Below are positions 36,279 through 44,500 of a stretch of DNA of 48,806 nucleotides, one piece after another. The notes below the pieces were generated by a model, which made no database searches, was not told where the DNA came from, and was given only the letters and a program-made list of their open reading frames with translations. This DNA comes from an uncultured Clostridia bacterium (GTDB lineage: Bacteria > Bacillota > Clostridia > Christensenellales > CAG-917), in contig CANQNC010000011.1 of assembly GCA_947625145.1 (NCBI GenBank), positions 1-48,806 of the forward strand, given 5' to 3'. Position 1 is the first letter of the stretch. Every line of letters begins with the position of its first letter. Made by a program: the position numbers and the translations under genes.

Positions 36279-36895
36279 TTTGCTGCCTCCTCGAGTCCTT
36301 TGAGTGCGTCCACCGTGATGACGAGTTTCTTTGTCGCTACGACGTCGTAGACGTTGAGCAATCTCCTCTCGCTGACGTTGACGTTGTTGATGTTTCTTGC
36401 CGCGAGGGTGACGACGGGGCTGTTTTCCTCAACCACAAACAGAACGCTTCCGACAAGGCCGAGCGCATCGACCGCTTGCGCGACCAATTTGGTTTTTGCC
36501 TCGGCAAGTTCCAACTTGTCCACGACGACGACCTCGTTTTGACGGATCTTTTCCGCAAGCGCGCTGTAGAACGCGGCTTTTCTCATGGTCTTGTTGACCT
36601 TTTGGGCATAGCTTCTGGGCTTTTTGGCAAAGACCATGCCGCCTCCCACAAATTGCGGTGCGACGATGGAGCCTTGACGAGCGCGACCCGTGCCCTTTTG
36701 ACGATAGGGCTTGCAGCCGCCCCCTCTGACCTCTGTGCGGGTCAGCGCGGAGTGCGTGCCCTGACGTTGATTTGCAAGATATGCTACGACCGCCTGATGG
36801 ACGATCGCCTCGTTGTATTCGCGTCCGAACACCGCGTCGTTGACTTCGATCGTGCCTTTCTTCTTCCCGGCGATATCCTTAACTTCAAGTTTCAT
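36275..36895 (-). CDS. rplD: 50S ribosomal protein L4
   Basis: L4 reaches into the exit tunnel, 206 aa. The tunnel loop TRTEVRGGGCKPYRQKGTGR followed by ARQGS is intact. In E. coli L4 represses its own operon at the S10 leader; the structured leader before rpsJ here could play a similar part, but this is unproven. Confidence 0.98.
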   Translation of the reverse strand: MKLEVKDIAGKKKGTIEVNDAVFGREYNEAIVHQAVVAYLANQRQGTHSALTRTEVRGGGCKPYRQKGTGRARQGSIVAPQFVGGGMVFAKKPRSYAQKVNKTMRKAAFYSALAEKIRQNEVVVVDKLELAEAKTKLVAQAVDALGLVGSVLFVVEENSPVVTLAARNINNVNVSERRLLNVYDVVATKKLVITVDALKGLEEAAK

Positions 36896-36907
36896 AATTC
36901 ACCTCGC

Positions 36908-37543
36908 TCAGCCCTTGACGGACTCCTTGACGATCACAAGACCGCCCTTGGGGCCGGGTACGGCGCCCTTGACAAGAAGGAGATTCCTTTTTATGTCCAC
37001 ACGGACGACGGTGAGGTTTTGGACCGTCACCTGCTCATGACCCCACTGACCTGCCATGTGCTTGTTTTTGAAAACTCTGGAGGGAGAGGAGCACGCGCCC
37101 ATAGAGCCCGGAGCCCTGTGGATGGGGCCTGTGCCGTGAGACATGGAGCCCACTCTTTGCGAATTCCATCTTTGTATCACGCCCGAAAAGCCGTGACCTT
37201 TGGATGTGCCTGTGACGTCCACTTTGTCGCCCTCGCCGAAGATATCGCAAGTCAGTTCCTGTCCGAGCTCAAATCTCGAGCAGTCTGCGAATCTCAGTTC
37301 GCGCAAATACTTTTTGACCGTCACGCTTGCCTTTTTGAAATGGCCTGCGACAGGCTTGTTCACTCTGGTCTCCTTGACGGAGCCGAAGCCCACCTGCACC
37401 GCGTTGTATCCGTCATGCTCGACGTCTTTGATCTGGACGATCGGGCACGGACCCGCTTCGACGACGGTGACGGGTATGACCTTTCCGTCTGCGGAAAAGA
37501 CCTGAGTCATACCGATTTTCTTTCCGATGATTGCTTTATCCAT
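36908..37543 (-). CDS. rplC: 50S ribosomal protein L3
   Basis: L3 is an early-assembly protein near the peptidyl-transferase centre, 211 aa. It begins [20 protein letters not shown], and the central finger [16 protein letters not shown] and [20 protein letters not shown] are conserved. The C-terminus has [17 protein letters not shown]. Confidence 0.98.
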   Translation of the reverse strand: MDKAIIGKKIGMTQVFSADGKVIPVTVVEAGPCPIVQIKDVEHDGYNAVQVGFGSVKETRVNKPVAGHFKKASVTVKKYLRELRFADCSRFELGQELTCDIFGEGDKVDVTGTSKGHGFSGVIQRWNSQRVGSMSHGTGPIHRAPGSMGACSSPSRVFKNKHMAGQWGHEQVTVQNLTVVRVDIKRNLLLVKGAVPGPKGGLVIVKESVKG

Positions 37544-37578
37544 AAGTAAAGTTCATCCTCCTTAAAAAATTGCTTGAT

Positions 37579-37887
37579 TTACAGTTTGATGGAGATATCC
37601 ACGCCCGCGGGCAGATCCAGCCTCATCAGCGAATCCACCGTGTTTTTGGTGGGGTTGTAGATATCGATCAAACGCTTGTGCGTCCTAAGCTCGAACTGTT
37701 CGCGGCTGTCCTTGTACTTGTGAGTTGCGCGAAGGATGGTGATGATCTCCTTGTCTGTGGGAAGCGGGATGGGGCCCGAGACCTTTGTACCCGTGCTTCT
37801 TACGGTTTCGACGATCCTTTCGGCGGATTGGTCGATAAGGTTGTGATCGAACGCCTTGAGCTTGATCCTGATTTTCTGTCCAGCCAT
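37579..37887 (-). CDS. rpsJ: 30S ribosomal protein S10
   Basis: S10 is a small-subunit head protein that also acts in antitermination as NusE, 102 aa. The start is ATG 37887 ([20 protein letters not shown]) after AGGAGG; the longer frame upstream reads through the leader and promoter and is not real. [20 protein letters not shown] is conserved. It is the first gene of the operon. Confidence 0.98.
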   Translation of the reverse strand: MAGQKIRIKLKAFDHNLIDQSAERIVETVRSTGTKVSGPIPLPTDKEIITILRATHKYKDSREQFELRTHKRLIDIYNPTKNTVDSLMRLDLPAGVDISIKL

Positions 37888-37997
37888 TATAAGCCTCCTG
37901 AATATTTCACACGGTCTGCACATACCCGCGTGTATCTTGTATTTTTTTTGCCGTTGCAGTGCAACGGATACGAAAATCGCGCGTCTTTTGAGACGCT
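37888..37997 (-). promoter_or_regulatory. Structured 5' leader of the S10 operon
   Basis: The expected transcript leader of about 110 nt contains a hairpin at its 5' end (GCGTCTTTTGAGACGC palindrome, 37981-37996) and a second perfect stem CCGTTGC / GCAACGG (37951-37967) followed by an A-run. Further pairing near CACGCGGG and CCGTGTG lies close to the ribosome-binding site. This is a candidate site for autogenous control by a ribosomal protein. It does not obviously match the E. coli S10 leader. Confidence 0.5.
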
Positions 37998-38003
37998 TTT
38001 TCA

Positions 38004-38032
38004 ATATTACCTTTTTGACAAGCGTTTGTCAA
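38004..38032 (-). promoter_or_regulatory. Strong sigma-A promoter of the S10-spc-alpha operon
   Basis: TTGACA (38027-38032) and TAATAT (38004-38009) are separated by 17 bp on the minus strand. The -35 lies within an inverted repeat TTGACAA-ACGC-TTGTCAA, a possible operator shared in design with the promoter at 48276-48304. Confidence 0.92.
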
Positions 38033-38073
38033 GGGATTTGAACGGGCGAAAAAAAATTTTTTTGAAAAACTCG

Positions 38074-38129
38074 AAAAACCGCTTGAAAAGCGGGATTTGG
38101 GCTTCGCCCTGCGCGAGCGAAGCCCAAAT
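38074..38129 (-). terminator. Two hairpins terminating the 726-residue lipoprotein gene
   Basis: On the minus strand a long stem (ATTTGGGCTTCGC with GCGAAGCCCAAAT, 38095-38129) is followed by a compact stem CCGCTT-TTC-AAGCGG ending in TTTTTCGAGTTTTTC (38074-38093). The second is a good intrinsic terminator in the minus direction. The first has a T-run on the plus side, so the pair may act in both directions. Confidence 0.8.
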
Positions 38130-38232
38130 TTTTAGATTTTGTAGGATATGTCCGCCGAGCGTTTGAGGACATGCCACTCCTGTCGCGCTCTTCGCCGCTT
38201 ACAAGGTCATGCGAGTCGCTCTCCTCGGATTT

Positions 38233-38382
38233 ACGGAGTTTTGCGTTGCGCCCCGGATTGAACGGAGCGTTGCTTATCGCTCTGCTCTGTTTTGCGGAGC
38301 CGTGCAAGTCATTGCCCCGATTGCGGAGATTCGTGAGTTACTTCGTCAATTATCGAGTTTTGCGCGCCCGATCGTTGCGGAG
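38233..38382. repeat. Degenerate repeat of about 30 bp with RCGGAG motif, downstream of lipoprotein gene
   Basis: RCGGAG occurs at 38233, 38262, 38294, 38323 and 38377 (spacings 29, 32, 29 and 54), embedded in similar flanks such as TTTTGCGGAGCCG. The segment from 38130 to 38420 is otherwise without a believable gene and lies immediately after the 726-residue lipoprotein gene. Confidence 0.55.
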
Positions 38383-38420
38383 AAGCGCATATTGCGTACG
38401 AATGTACGCGGTGTTGCGGG

Positions 38421-40601
38421 TCACTCGCTCTTTGCGTATCTGCCCGCAAGTTCGCCCGCGTCGCCCGAGATGGCTTCGCAGACGAGCTCGTCGCCGTCGA
38501 TATAGAATTTGACGCGGAGGTCGTCGCTTAGGTTGAACGCGCAATAGTATGGCTCGTCGAATTCCGTGTAGGTGGCTTGGTAGGAGCCGTCGAGGTCCCC
38601 GTAGCCCGAAACGGCGTACACATATTTTTGTCCTTCGCGCGTGACGGTGACTGTGATATTGCCTTTTTGCCACACGCCGACGAAGGGATATGACTGCTCG
38701 CGGCTGACGATAATTCTGCTGTAATATTGCGGGTCGCCGTTGTTTTTGAGGGTGATGACGTTTGTGGAGGACACAAAATACAGATCCCAGCTTGAGCCGT
38801 CCGACATGATCAGCGTATACTCGAAGCCCGCGCCGTAAGTTTCAATCTCGATGACGGAGAAACTGGTGATGAGGTTGCCGAGGTGTGTGAAGGACACGCC
38901 CGTAGCCGTGATCGTGACCCTGCCCTGCGCAATGCTGTAGTCGGGCATGAAGGGTTGCGAATCCCACTCGCCCACGAGGGCGTCGTTTATGGTCGCCTGA
39001 CTCGGTTTTGCGCCGCGAACGTAGGTGCCGTTGAGGTTTTGATATGCGGAGGCATAGCCGTACACCGTCAAACTGTCCGCGCCGTCAACACGCGCGAAGC
39101 AGGTGTTGCCGAGGTCCATGAAATACACGCCGCTGTCCGCCGCGAGGACGTAAGCGGACGAGCCGCCGTACGATGTCGAGACCTTGCCGTCCTCGAAGAT
39201 GAGGAAGGTGTTGTTTGCCGCGCAGAACCAACTGTCCTCGATGTCGAACCCGTCGGGGACGGAGACCGCCTGTTGCCGTTCGGTGACGGCTGAGGTGTAC
39301 TCGGCCTGTTGCAGGCAGCCGAAAGAGAGTGCGCCGTTGTCCATGACAAACACGAAGTCGGCTTTGACGTTGCCTATGGTTGCGGCGAAGGCGACTCCGA
39401 TCCTGTCGTGGAAGTCGTCCCCGCTTGTGTATTGACGGCGAGCGAGGGGCATGGCGTATTGCACTACTTCGCCGTTTATGGAGACGGAGTTTTCGGTCGC
39501 GCTGTACGAGACGGCGAACGAGTCGTAGATCTTGCCTTTGCCCTCGGCGCCCTGTACGGCGACAACGAGGTCGGCGACGGCGAAGAGGGATTTTTGCAAG
39601 TCGGCGGGCACGCTGAGCGCGGAAGCGGGATAGAGATAGGACGCGACGTCCCCAAGCGCGATGGAGAGTTCGCCGTCCGAAACTCCTCCCGCGAGGGTGT
39701 ATTGCTTGCCGCCGAGCGTGAACGAATAGGTGCGATCCGCGGTCTTTTGGACGTTTGCGGCTTGCGCGCCGCCAACGGACAGCGTATCCCCGTCAATTCT
39801 GACCTGCGCGTCGTCCGCGAGGGAGATCGCGCCGCCGTTTGCGAGGACGTACGAGCCTACAAACTCAGCCGAGAACTTGGCGTTTTGCGAAACATAGAGC
39901 GCGTAGATGTTCAAGTCGTCGTTGACGATGAAGTCGGCGGAGATGTCCACGCCGTCCAACTGCCACGCGACAAACGAGAAGCCCGATATCTGCATAGGCT
40001 CGGGGAGAGGCCCGATAGGCGCCCCTTTTGCGACCGTGCGGCTTTCGACCATGGCGGATTCCACGAAAAATTTGACTTCAAACTCCGTCTTTTCGGGCGG
40101 AATGTCCTCGATGACGGCTTGAGCGGTGACGTCCTCCGTGACGATGAAATCGGCGGAGATATCCACGCCGCCTGCCTGCCACTTCACAAAGCGTTTGCCG
40201 CTTGCGACCTTAGGGGTCGGGAGCGCGCCGACGGGCTGATCTTTTCTTACCTTGCGGGCCTCCACGGTGGCGCCGTCCGCGAGGAACGTGACCGTGAACA
40301 CGTCAAACTTTTGCCATTTGGCGACAAAGCGGACGTCCTCTTTTGCGGAGAAGGCCTGCCCTGCGGCGTAGAGGGTCTGATCGGGGGCTTCCCAGCCCAA
40401 AAACTCGAACTCGAGCGAGCTTTGGCAATCGGGCAGCGTGACGGACTCCCCTGTTTTTACGGAGATATCCGCGGGCGGATCCCCCGCGACCTCGCCGAGG
40501 GAAAAGGATAGCTTGCAGTTTGAGGACGCGCACGCGGTGAGCGCGCACGCCGTAAGCAACAAGACAGCGATCAAAGCGATGGGTAGAAAACGTTTTTTCA
40601 T
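38421..40601 (-). CDS. Lipoprotein with InlB-type repeats and a domain shared with the neighbouring 2102-residue lipoprotein
   Basis: This surface lipoprotein is 726 aa from ATG 40601, chosen because GGAGG lies 6 nt upstream and a lipoprotein signal begins there (lipobox LTAC, Cys24). Residues about 28-255 form three Listeria-Bacteroides/InlB B repeats, with GGVDISADFIVTED and DGVDISADFIVNDD as near-identical ends of two of them. The rest is beta-rich and lacks known catalytic motifs. Residues about 445-650 share PDGFDI, GTY-x2-G-x-KP-x-QAT and a W-x-LY motif with the 2102-aa protein upstream, so the two are paralogs in part. Function is unknown; an adhesin or glycan/peptide-binding role is possible. 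It has its own promoter region and terminator. Confidence 0.88.
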   Translation of the reverse strand: MKKRFLPIALIAVLLLTACALTACASSNCKLSFSLGEVAGDPPADISVKTGESVTLPDCQSSLEFEFLGWEAPDQTLYAAGQAFSAKEDVRFVAKWQKFDVFTVTFLADGATVEARKVRKDQPVGALPTPKVASGKRFVKWQAGGVDISADFIVTEDVTAQAVIEDIPPEKTEFEVKFFVESAMVESRTVAKGAPIGPLPEPMQISGFSFVAWQLDGVDISADFIVNDDLNIYALYVSQNAKFSAEFVGSYVLANGGAISLADDAQVRIDGDTLSVGGAQAANVQKTADRTYSFTLGGKQYTLAGGVSDGELSIALGDVASYLYPASALSVPADLQKSLFAVADLVVAVQGAEGKGKIYDSFAVSYSATENSVSINGEVVQYAMPLARRQYTSGDDFHDRIGVAFAATIGNVKADFVFVMDNGALSFGCLQQAEYTSAVTERQQAVSVPDGFDIEDSWFCAANNTFLIFEDGKVSTSYGGSSAYVLAADSGVYFMDLGNTCFARVDGADSLTVYGYASAYQNLNGTYVRGAKPSQATINDALVGEWDSQPFMPDYSIAQGRVTITATGVSFTHLGNLITSFSVIEIETYGAGFEYTLIMSDGSSWDLYFVSSTNVITLKNNGDPQYYSRIIVSREQSYPFVGVWQKGNITVTVTREGQKYVYAVSGYGDLDGSYQATYTEFDEPYYCAFNLSDDLRVKFYIDGDELVCEAISGDAGELAGRYAKSE

Positions 40602-40639
40602 AGACAGCCTCCGCGCAGAAGCGCATTTTCGGATATTGT

Positions 40640-41010
40640 GCCGAATGTCGGCGCAATATGTCGGTTTTTGCGCACGAAACGCAATATGTTGTGCGTATCC
40701 GTCTCGTCCGCGCGCCATGTTGCGCCCTTGTCGAATTTTGACGGATATTGCGATATTTTTGTCGAATTTTGTCATACGACATGTCGACACTCGTCGCAGT
40801 TTGTCATATCCCGATATGCCGCGGCTTTGACGAACGTTGTCGAAACATGTCGGAACGCTCTCGGCTTTTGCGAACATTGTCGCATTATGTCGGAACACAC
40901 TCGGCTTTGACGAACGCTGTCGGAATATGGCGGAACAAGTCGAAGCGCGTCCCTGCTCTGTCGAAGCATGTCGAAGTTTGTCGTATCCGATATGCCTCTT
41001 GTCGAATTTT
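40640..41010. repeat. 10-bp periodic TGTCGAA repeats with an exact 40-bp tandem triplet in a 5' leader
   Basis: TGTCG recurs at positions such as 40838, 40848, 40878, 40888, 40918, 40959, 40969 and 40979, mostly in register at 10-bp steps. Within this, three copies of a 40-bp unit starting CGGCTTTKRCGAAC lie at 40822, 40862 and 40902. The whole array is between the likely promoter (about 41070-41111) and ATG 40601 of the lipoprotein gene, so it would be in its 5' leader. No protein is believable here. Confidence 0.75.
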
Positions 41011-41068
41011 GCCGAAAATTGTCACACTCGGCAAAAAGCGGAAGCGCGGTTTTGTTATTAGGATATGT

Positions 41069-41111
41069 ATTATATACAGTATATATCAAAATATATATTT
41101 TGGCAAGTCAA
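41069..41111 (-). promoter_or_regulatory. AT-rich promoter region with two perfect palindromes before the 726-residue lipoprotein gene
   Basis: TTGACT (41106-41111) could be a -35; the best TATAAT (41069-41074) is too far for a standard spacer, and a weaker TGATAT (41083-41088) lies at 17 bp. Overlapping these are a palindrome TATATACAGTATATA (41071-41085) and a 16-bp palindrome CAAAATATATATTTTG (41087-41102), plausible operators for a dimeric regulator. Confidence 0.55.
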
Positions 41112-41400
41112 ATCGGTGAAGGCATAAGAAGAGGAAAGGAAAAGCGTTCGGCGAAAGAACAAAGCGGACGCGCGCGAGCAAACTGTTTGGGAACAAACGA
41201 ACGCTTTGGGCGCGACGGGCGGGCGAAGCGCGGCAAACGGGTCGGGAAGTGAACGGACAAGCGCGGGCGAAGCGAACGAACGAGCGAAGAGAGCGCGAAC
41301 GGGCGCGAAGCAAAAGGCGGACGTAGCGAGCGGGACAAGCGAAGCGGACAGGCGAAGCAAACGGGTCGGAAAGCGAACGCGCCCGGGCAAGGGAAGAGGA
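41112..41400. repeat. Low-complexity GCGAAGCG-rich segment downstream of the 2102-residue lipoprotein gene
   Basis: The segment is dominated by GCGAAGCG/GCGAACG words. A partial direct repeat, GGCGAAGC-x-AACGGGTCGG, occurs near 41221 and again near 41351. The purine-rich strand gives long open frames of Arg/Ser/Glu/Ala/Lys composition that are not credible proteins. A similar segment on the other strand lies at 47930-48235. Confidence 0.6.
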
Positions 41401-41416
41401 AAAATCGAGAAACAGA

Positions 41417-41446
41417 AAGAGGACCCAGAACAACAAAGGTCCTCTT
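41417..41446 (-). terminator. Intrinsic terminator after the 2102-residue lipoprotein gene
   Basis: A perfect 9-bp stem AAGAGGACC / GGTCCTCTT with a 12-nt loop is followed on the minus strand by TTTCTGTTTCTCGATTTTT. It lies about 100 bp after the stop codon. Several small GC hairpins stand between the stop codon and this terminator. Confidence 0.85.
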
Positions 41447-41537
41447 CCCGGTAGAACTGAACTGGCGGGTTTTTAGGCTGCACCGCCTCGGCAGTTTCTG
41501 AGTTTGTACGCCGCCAAGCGGCTCCCCGCAAGGGGGT

Positions 41538-41557
41538 GTGGAGGCTTATGCCTCCAC
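41538..41557 (-). promoter_or_regulatory. Hairpin carrying the stop codon of the 2102-residue lipoprotein gene in its loop
   Basis: The minus strand reads GTGGAGGCATAAGCCTCCAC: an 8-bp stem whose 4-nt loop ATAA contains the TAA stop. Two more short hairpins (CCCC-TTGC-GGGG and GCCGC-TTG-GCGGC) follow at once, a tandem array that may protect the mRNA 3' end. Confidence 0.6.
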
Positions 41558-44500
41558 GAGAGCGAAGAACGTGCTGTCCTTCACGATTTGACTGTTAAAG
41601 AGATAGTAGTCGCCATTTACGATAGAATTGCTGTTTTCGGAAATTCTGACTACCCACTCGCTTGAGTCGTTTTGCACGATTTCCCACTTGAAGGTGGACG
41701 AACCGGAAGCGCTTGTATAGTCGCCCTCTCCCGTCGCTTTGAACGCAAAGTTTCTGGGAGAATAGGCGAAGGACTTGCCTTCAAGGTCTGCGACTTGGGG
41801 TTGATCTTTGCCAAGCACTTTGTAGATGCGGTTGTTCGTTGAATGTTTCAACTCGCCCGTGGCTTTGTCGAAGGTGTAATCACCTGTAAAGACAGAGCTT
41901 GCACCCCCCCCCTCGACGATGTTGACAGTGCCGTCGCCATCGTTGTAAGTGAACGTGGTTTGGTAAGTGGAGCTGCTGCTTGTGATTGTGCACGCGTTTC
42001 CATCTTCCACAAACTTCAACGAAGTTGTGACGTTGGGGCTTCCGCTTCCGTCGATAGCGACGAAGCGGAAGATACCGTCATAGAGGGAGTGTTCCTCGGT
42101 GGGTTCGAGCTCTTCTTCAGCGCCTGCCGCCTTAGCGGAGCCGAGATACGTTGCCCTTGCAAACACTTTGAGTTCTTCACCGACAAGCATGAAGTTGAGA
42201 CTCTTGGAATAATCCAAGTCGGACCTTGTTTCGACAGCCTTGACATTGTAGAAGCACTCTTTTGCCGTGAGCGTCACCTCAAGGGTCTTATCCTCGGGCG
42301 CGGGCTCTGCCGCCGTGTTGCCGTATGCGTAGCCGAGAGTCGCCTTCGAGTTTGCCCAATCGACCTCGATATACTTGATCAAGAATTTGGTCGTGCCGCT
42401 TTCCTGTTGTGTAGAGTCAATGGGTTGCGCGGCGGTATACTTGGTTTTGGGCAGGCTCTTGGTGGGATCGACGTATTCGGGGGCTTTGCCCTTTTCATAC
42501 AATTTGCCGAGTTCCACGTCGCCGTCCACAAGTTTGACAGTAAGGGTCTTGGTGCCGTCCGTGTCGGCGTATACCAGATAGAAATCCTCGCCCTTGACGG
42601 TGTATTTGTTGTTGTCGTCATAGACCAAGGTCAGTCCCGATTTGTTGTTGGAGCTGTCCCAACCGCCGTCGATGGCAGTGACGTCAAGCGTATGCTCCGC
42701 AAAGTTGAGTTCCATGCCCTTGATGATGAAGTCCAAGGAATCCGCTTTGCCCGGGAACGCATGGCTGACCTCAAACTCAACTGTTCCGAGCTTTGCGTTG
42801 GGATCCTCGATCTCCTTCTTCGCGACGCTGATTTGAGAGTTGTCCTCGTCAAGGAACAGAGTGATCGTATCCTTTGCCTCGTTCAGTTTGAAGTACATTT
42901 TCTTCAATCCCGAGATCGAAACGCTGAAGCTGTCCGCGTCCTTCTTGACATAGATCGCTTTTTCCGTGCTGAAGTTTGTGCTTGTCTTTGACGACGAGTA
43001 GGAAACGGTGATCGCCATCAAAGCCCAGTTGATCTCGACCTTTTGGATCCATCTCTCCGACCAAGTTGAAGCGCTCACGTTTGTGGGCGTCTCCACAAGA
43101 TACGTCACGGCGCCGAGTTCGGAGTTGGGAATGCTGTAGGCGCTGTCAACTTCCGCTGTGCCGGAGTAAGTTGTGACTGAATACTTATACACAACGCTCA
43201 ACTTGCCGTCGCTCTGTTTGTCAACCGTGATATAGGACCCGATCGTGATCCTGTCTTTGCCGACAGTTTGATACGTATACAGTCCCGCAAGATTTGAGTC
43301 TTCGGAATGGATCGCCACAGTGCCGTCCGCAAGGAAGATGATGTGATCTTCAACGGGCGCTTCGCTCTTTGTATACGAGAACTTGTATGTGCCCGTAAGC
43401 GTGACTTCCTCATACGATTTTTGCACATACATTTTGTTGTAGCTGTAGCCGTTCGACTTGCCCTCGAGCGTCCACCTCGCCTTGTCGTACGCGCCCTCGA
43501 CCCAAGCGGTCTTGTCTATATACAATTCCCAAGCGGAGAAGTCGTCCATGACAACATAGTATTTGATTTGGGAAGCGTCGCTTGAAGCGTAAGTTTGGCT
43601 GTGGTCGGAAATGGAGTAGGACGTGAGAGTCGTGTCGCCCGTGGACTCGTCCGCGCCCGCAATGACGACAGTGATCTTGTTCGACTCGATCTTGACGGAT
43701 TTTGCCGCCGTGTAGCTCGAGGTCGTTGCGGTCGCAACAAGGTCGTTGCCTATTGCGACAAGGTTTGCGTCCAACGTCGCCTGCTCGGGTTTGTCGCCCT
43801 TTTTGTAGGTGCCCGCATAGGTGCCGCTTGCAATTGTGATGGTGCCGTCAGCGTTGACGGACGCTTCGCACAGCGTGCCGTTGACGCTGAACTTCCAACG
43901 TCCCGTTGCGGCAGGGAGCTCGACGTCCACGGGAGTGCCGTTGCCGAGTTTGACTTGCAATTTTGCGTCCGCGTCCGTTGTCTTGGAGAACGTCAGATAG
44001 TAATCATAGTACGTATAGGAGGATGTGCCGACCCTCTGTCCGAAATACCATGTGCCGACGATGTCGAAGCCGTCGGGCTCTTCGATGGCGTCCGCCTTCT
44101 TGGTCACGTTAATGTCGCGCTTCTCGTCGACGGACATGAACAGATAGAGGTGGAAGTCAAACATGGAGGAGCCGAGCGCACTGTCCTTGACAAGCGCGAA
44201 GTCGCCTTCATAGCTTTGAGCCTCTTCATCTGCGTCCTCGCTCTCTGCCTTTGCGATATAGAAGCCTATACCCTCGCGAGAATGACCGGGGTTGTCATAG
44301 CTTGCTTCCTTTGCAAAGTAAGCCGTCTTTGAAACCGCTTTGTCGTTGAACTTGACGCCGCTTGCGTCGATCACGATCTTGATGTCGTTTTGATCGAGCT
44401 TGCCGTTGTACTCGCCGTACCACTCTGCGGGGATAGCGGGCGCGCTCTCCGTCTTGAACAGGAGTTTGCCGTTGTCCGAACCCTCTTCGAAGATATAGTA

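Noticed and set aside
37888..38004. Longer N-terminus for S10
   Set aside because: The extension runs through the leader hairpins and reaches the -10 of the promoter; ATG 37887 has the proper ribosome-binding site and matches S10 length.
40602..40898. 99 extra codons before the 726-residue lipoprotein
   Set aside because: They would place the lipoprotein signal internally and they translate the 10-bp repeat array.
40640..41010. CRISPR array
   Set aside because: The repeats are 10 and 40 bp with no unique spacers, and no cas gene is present.
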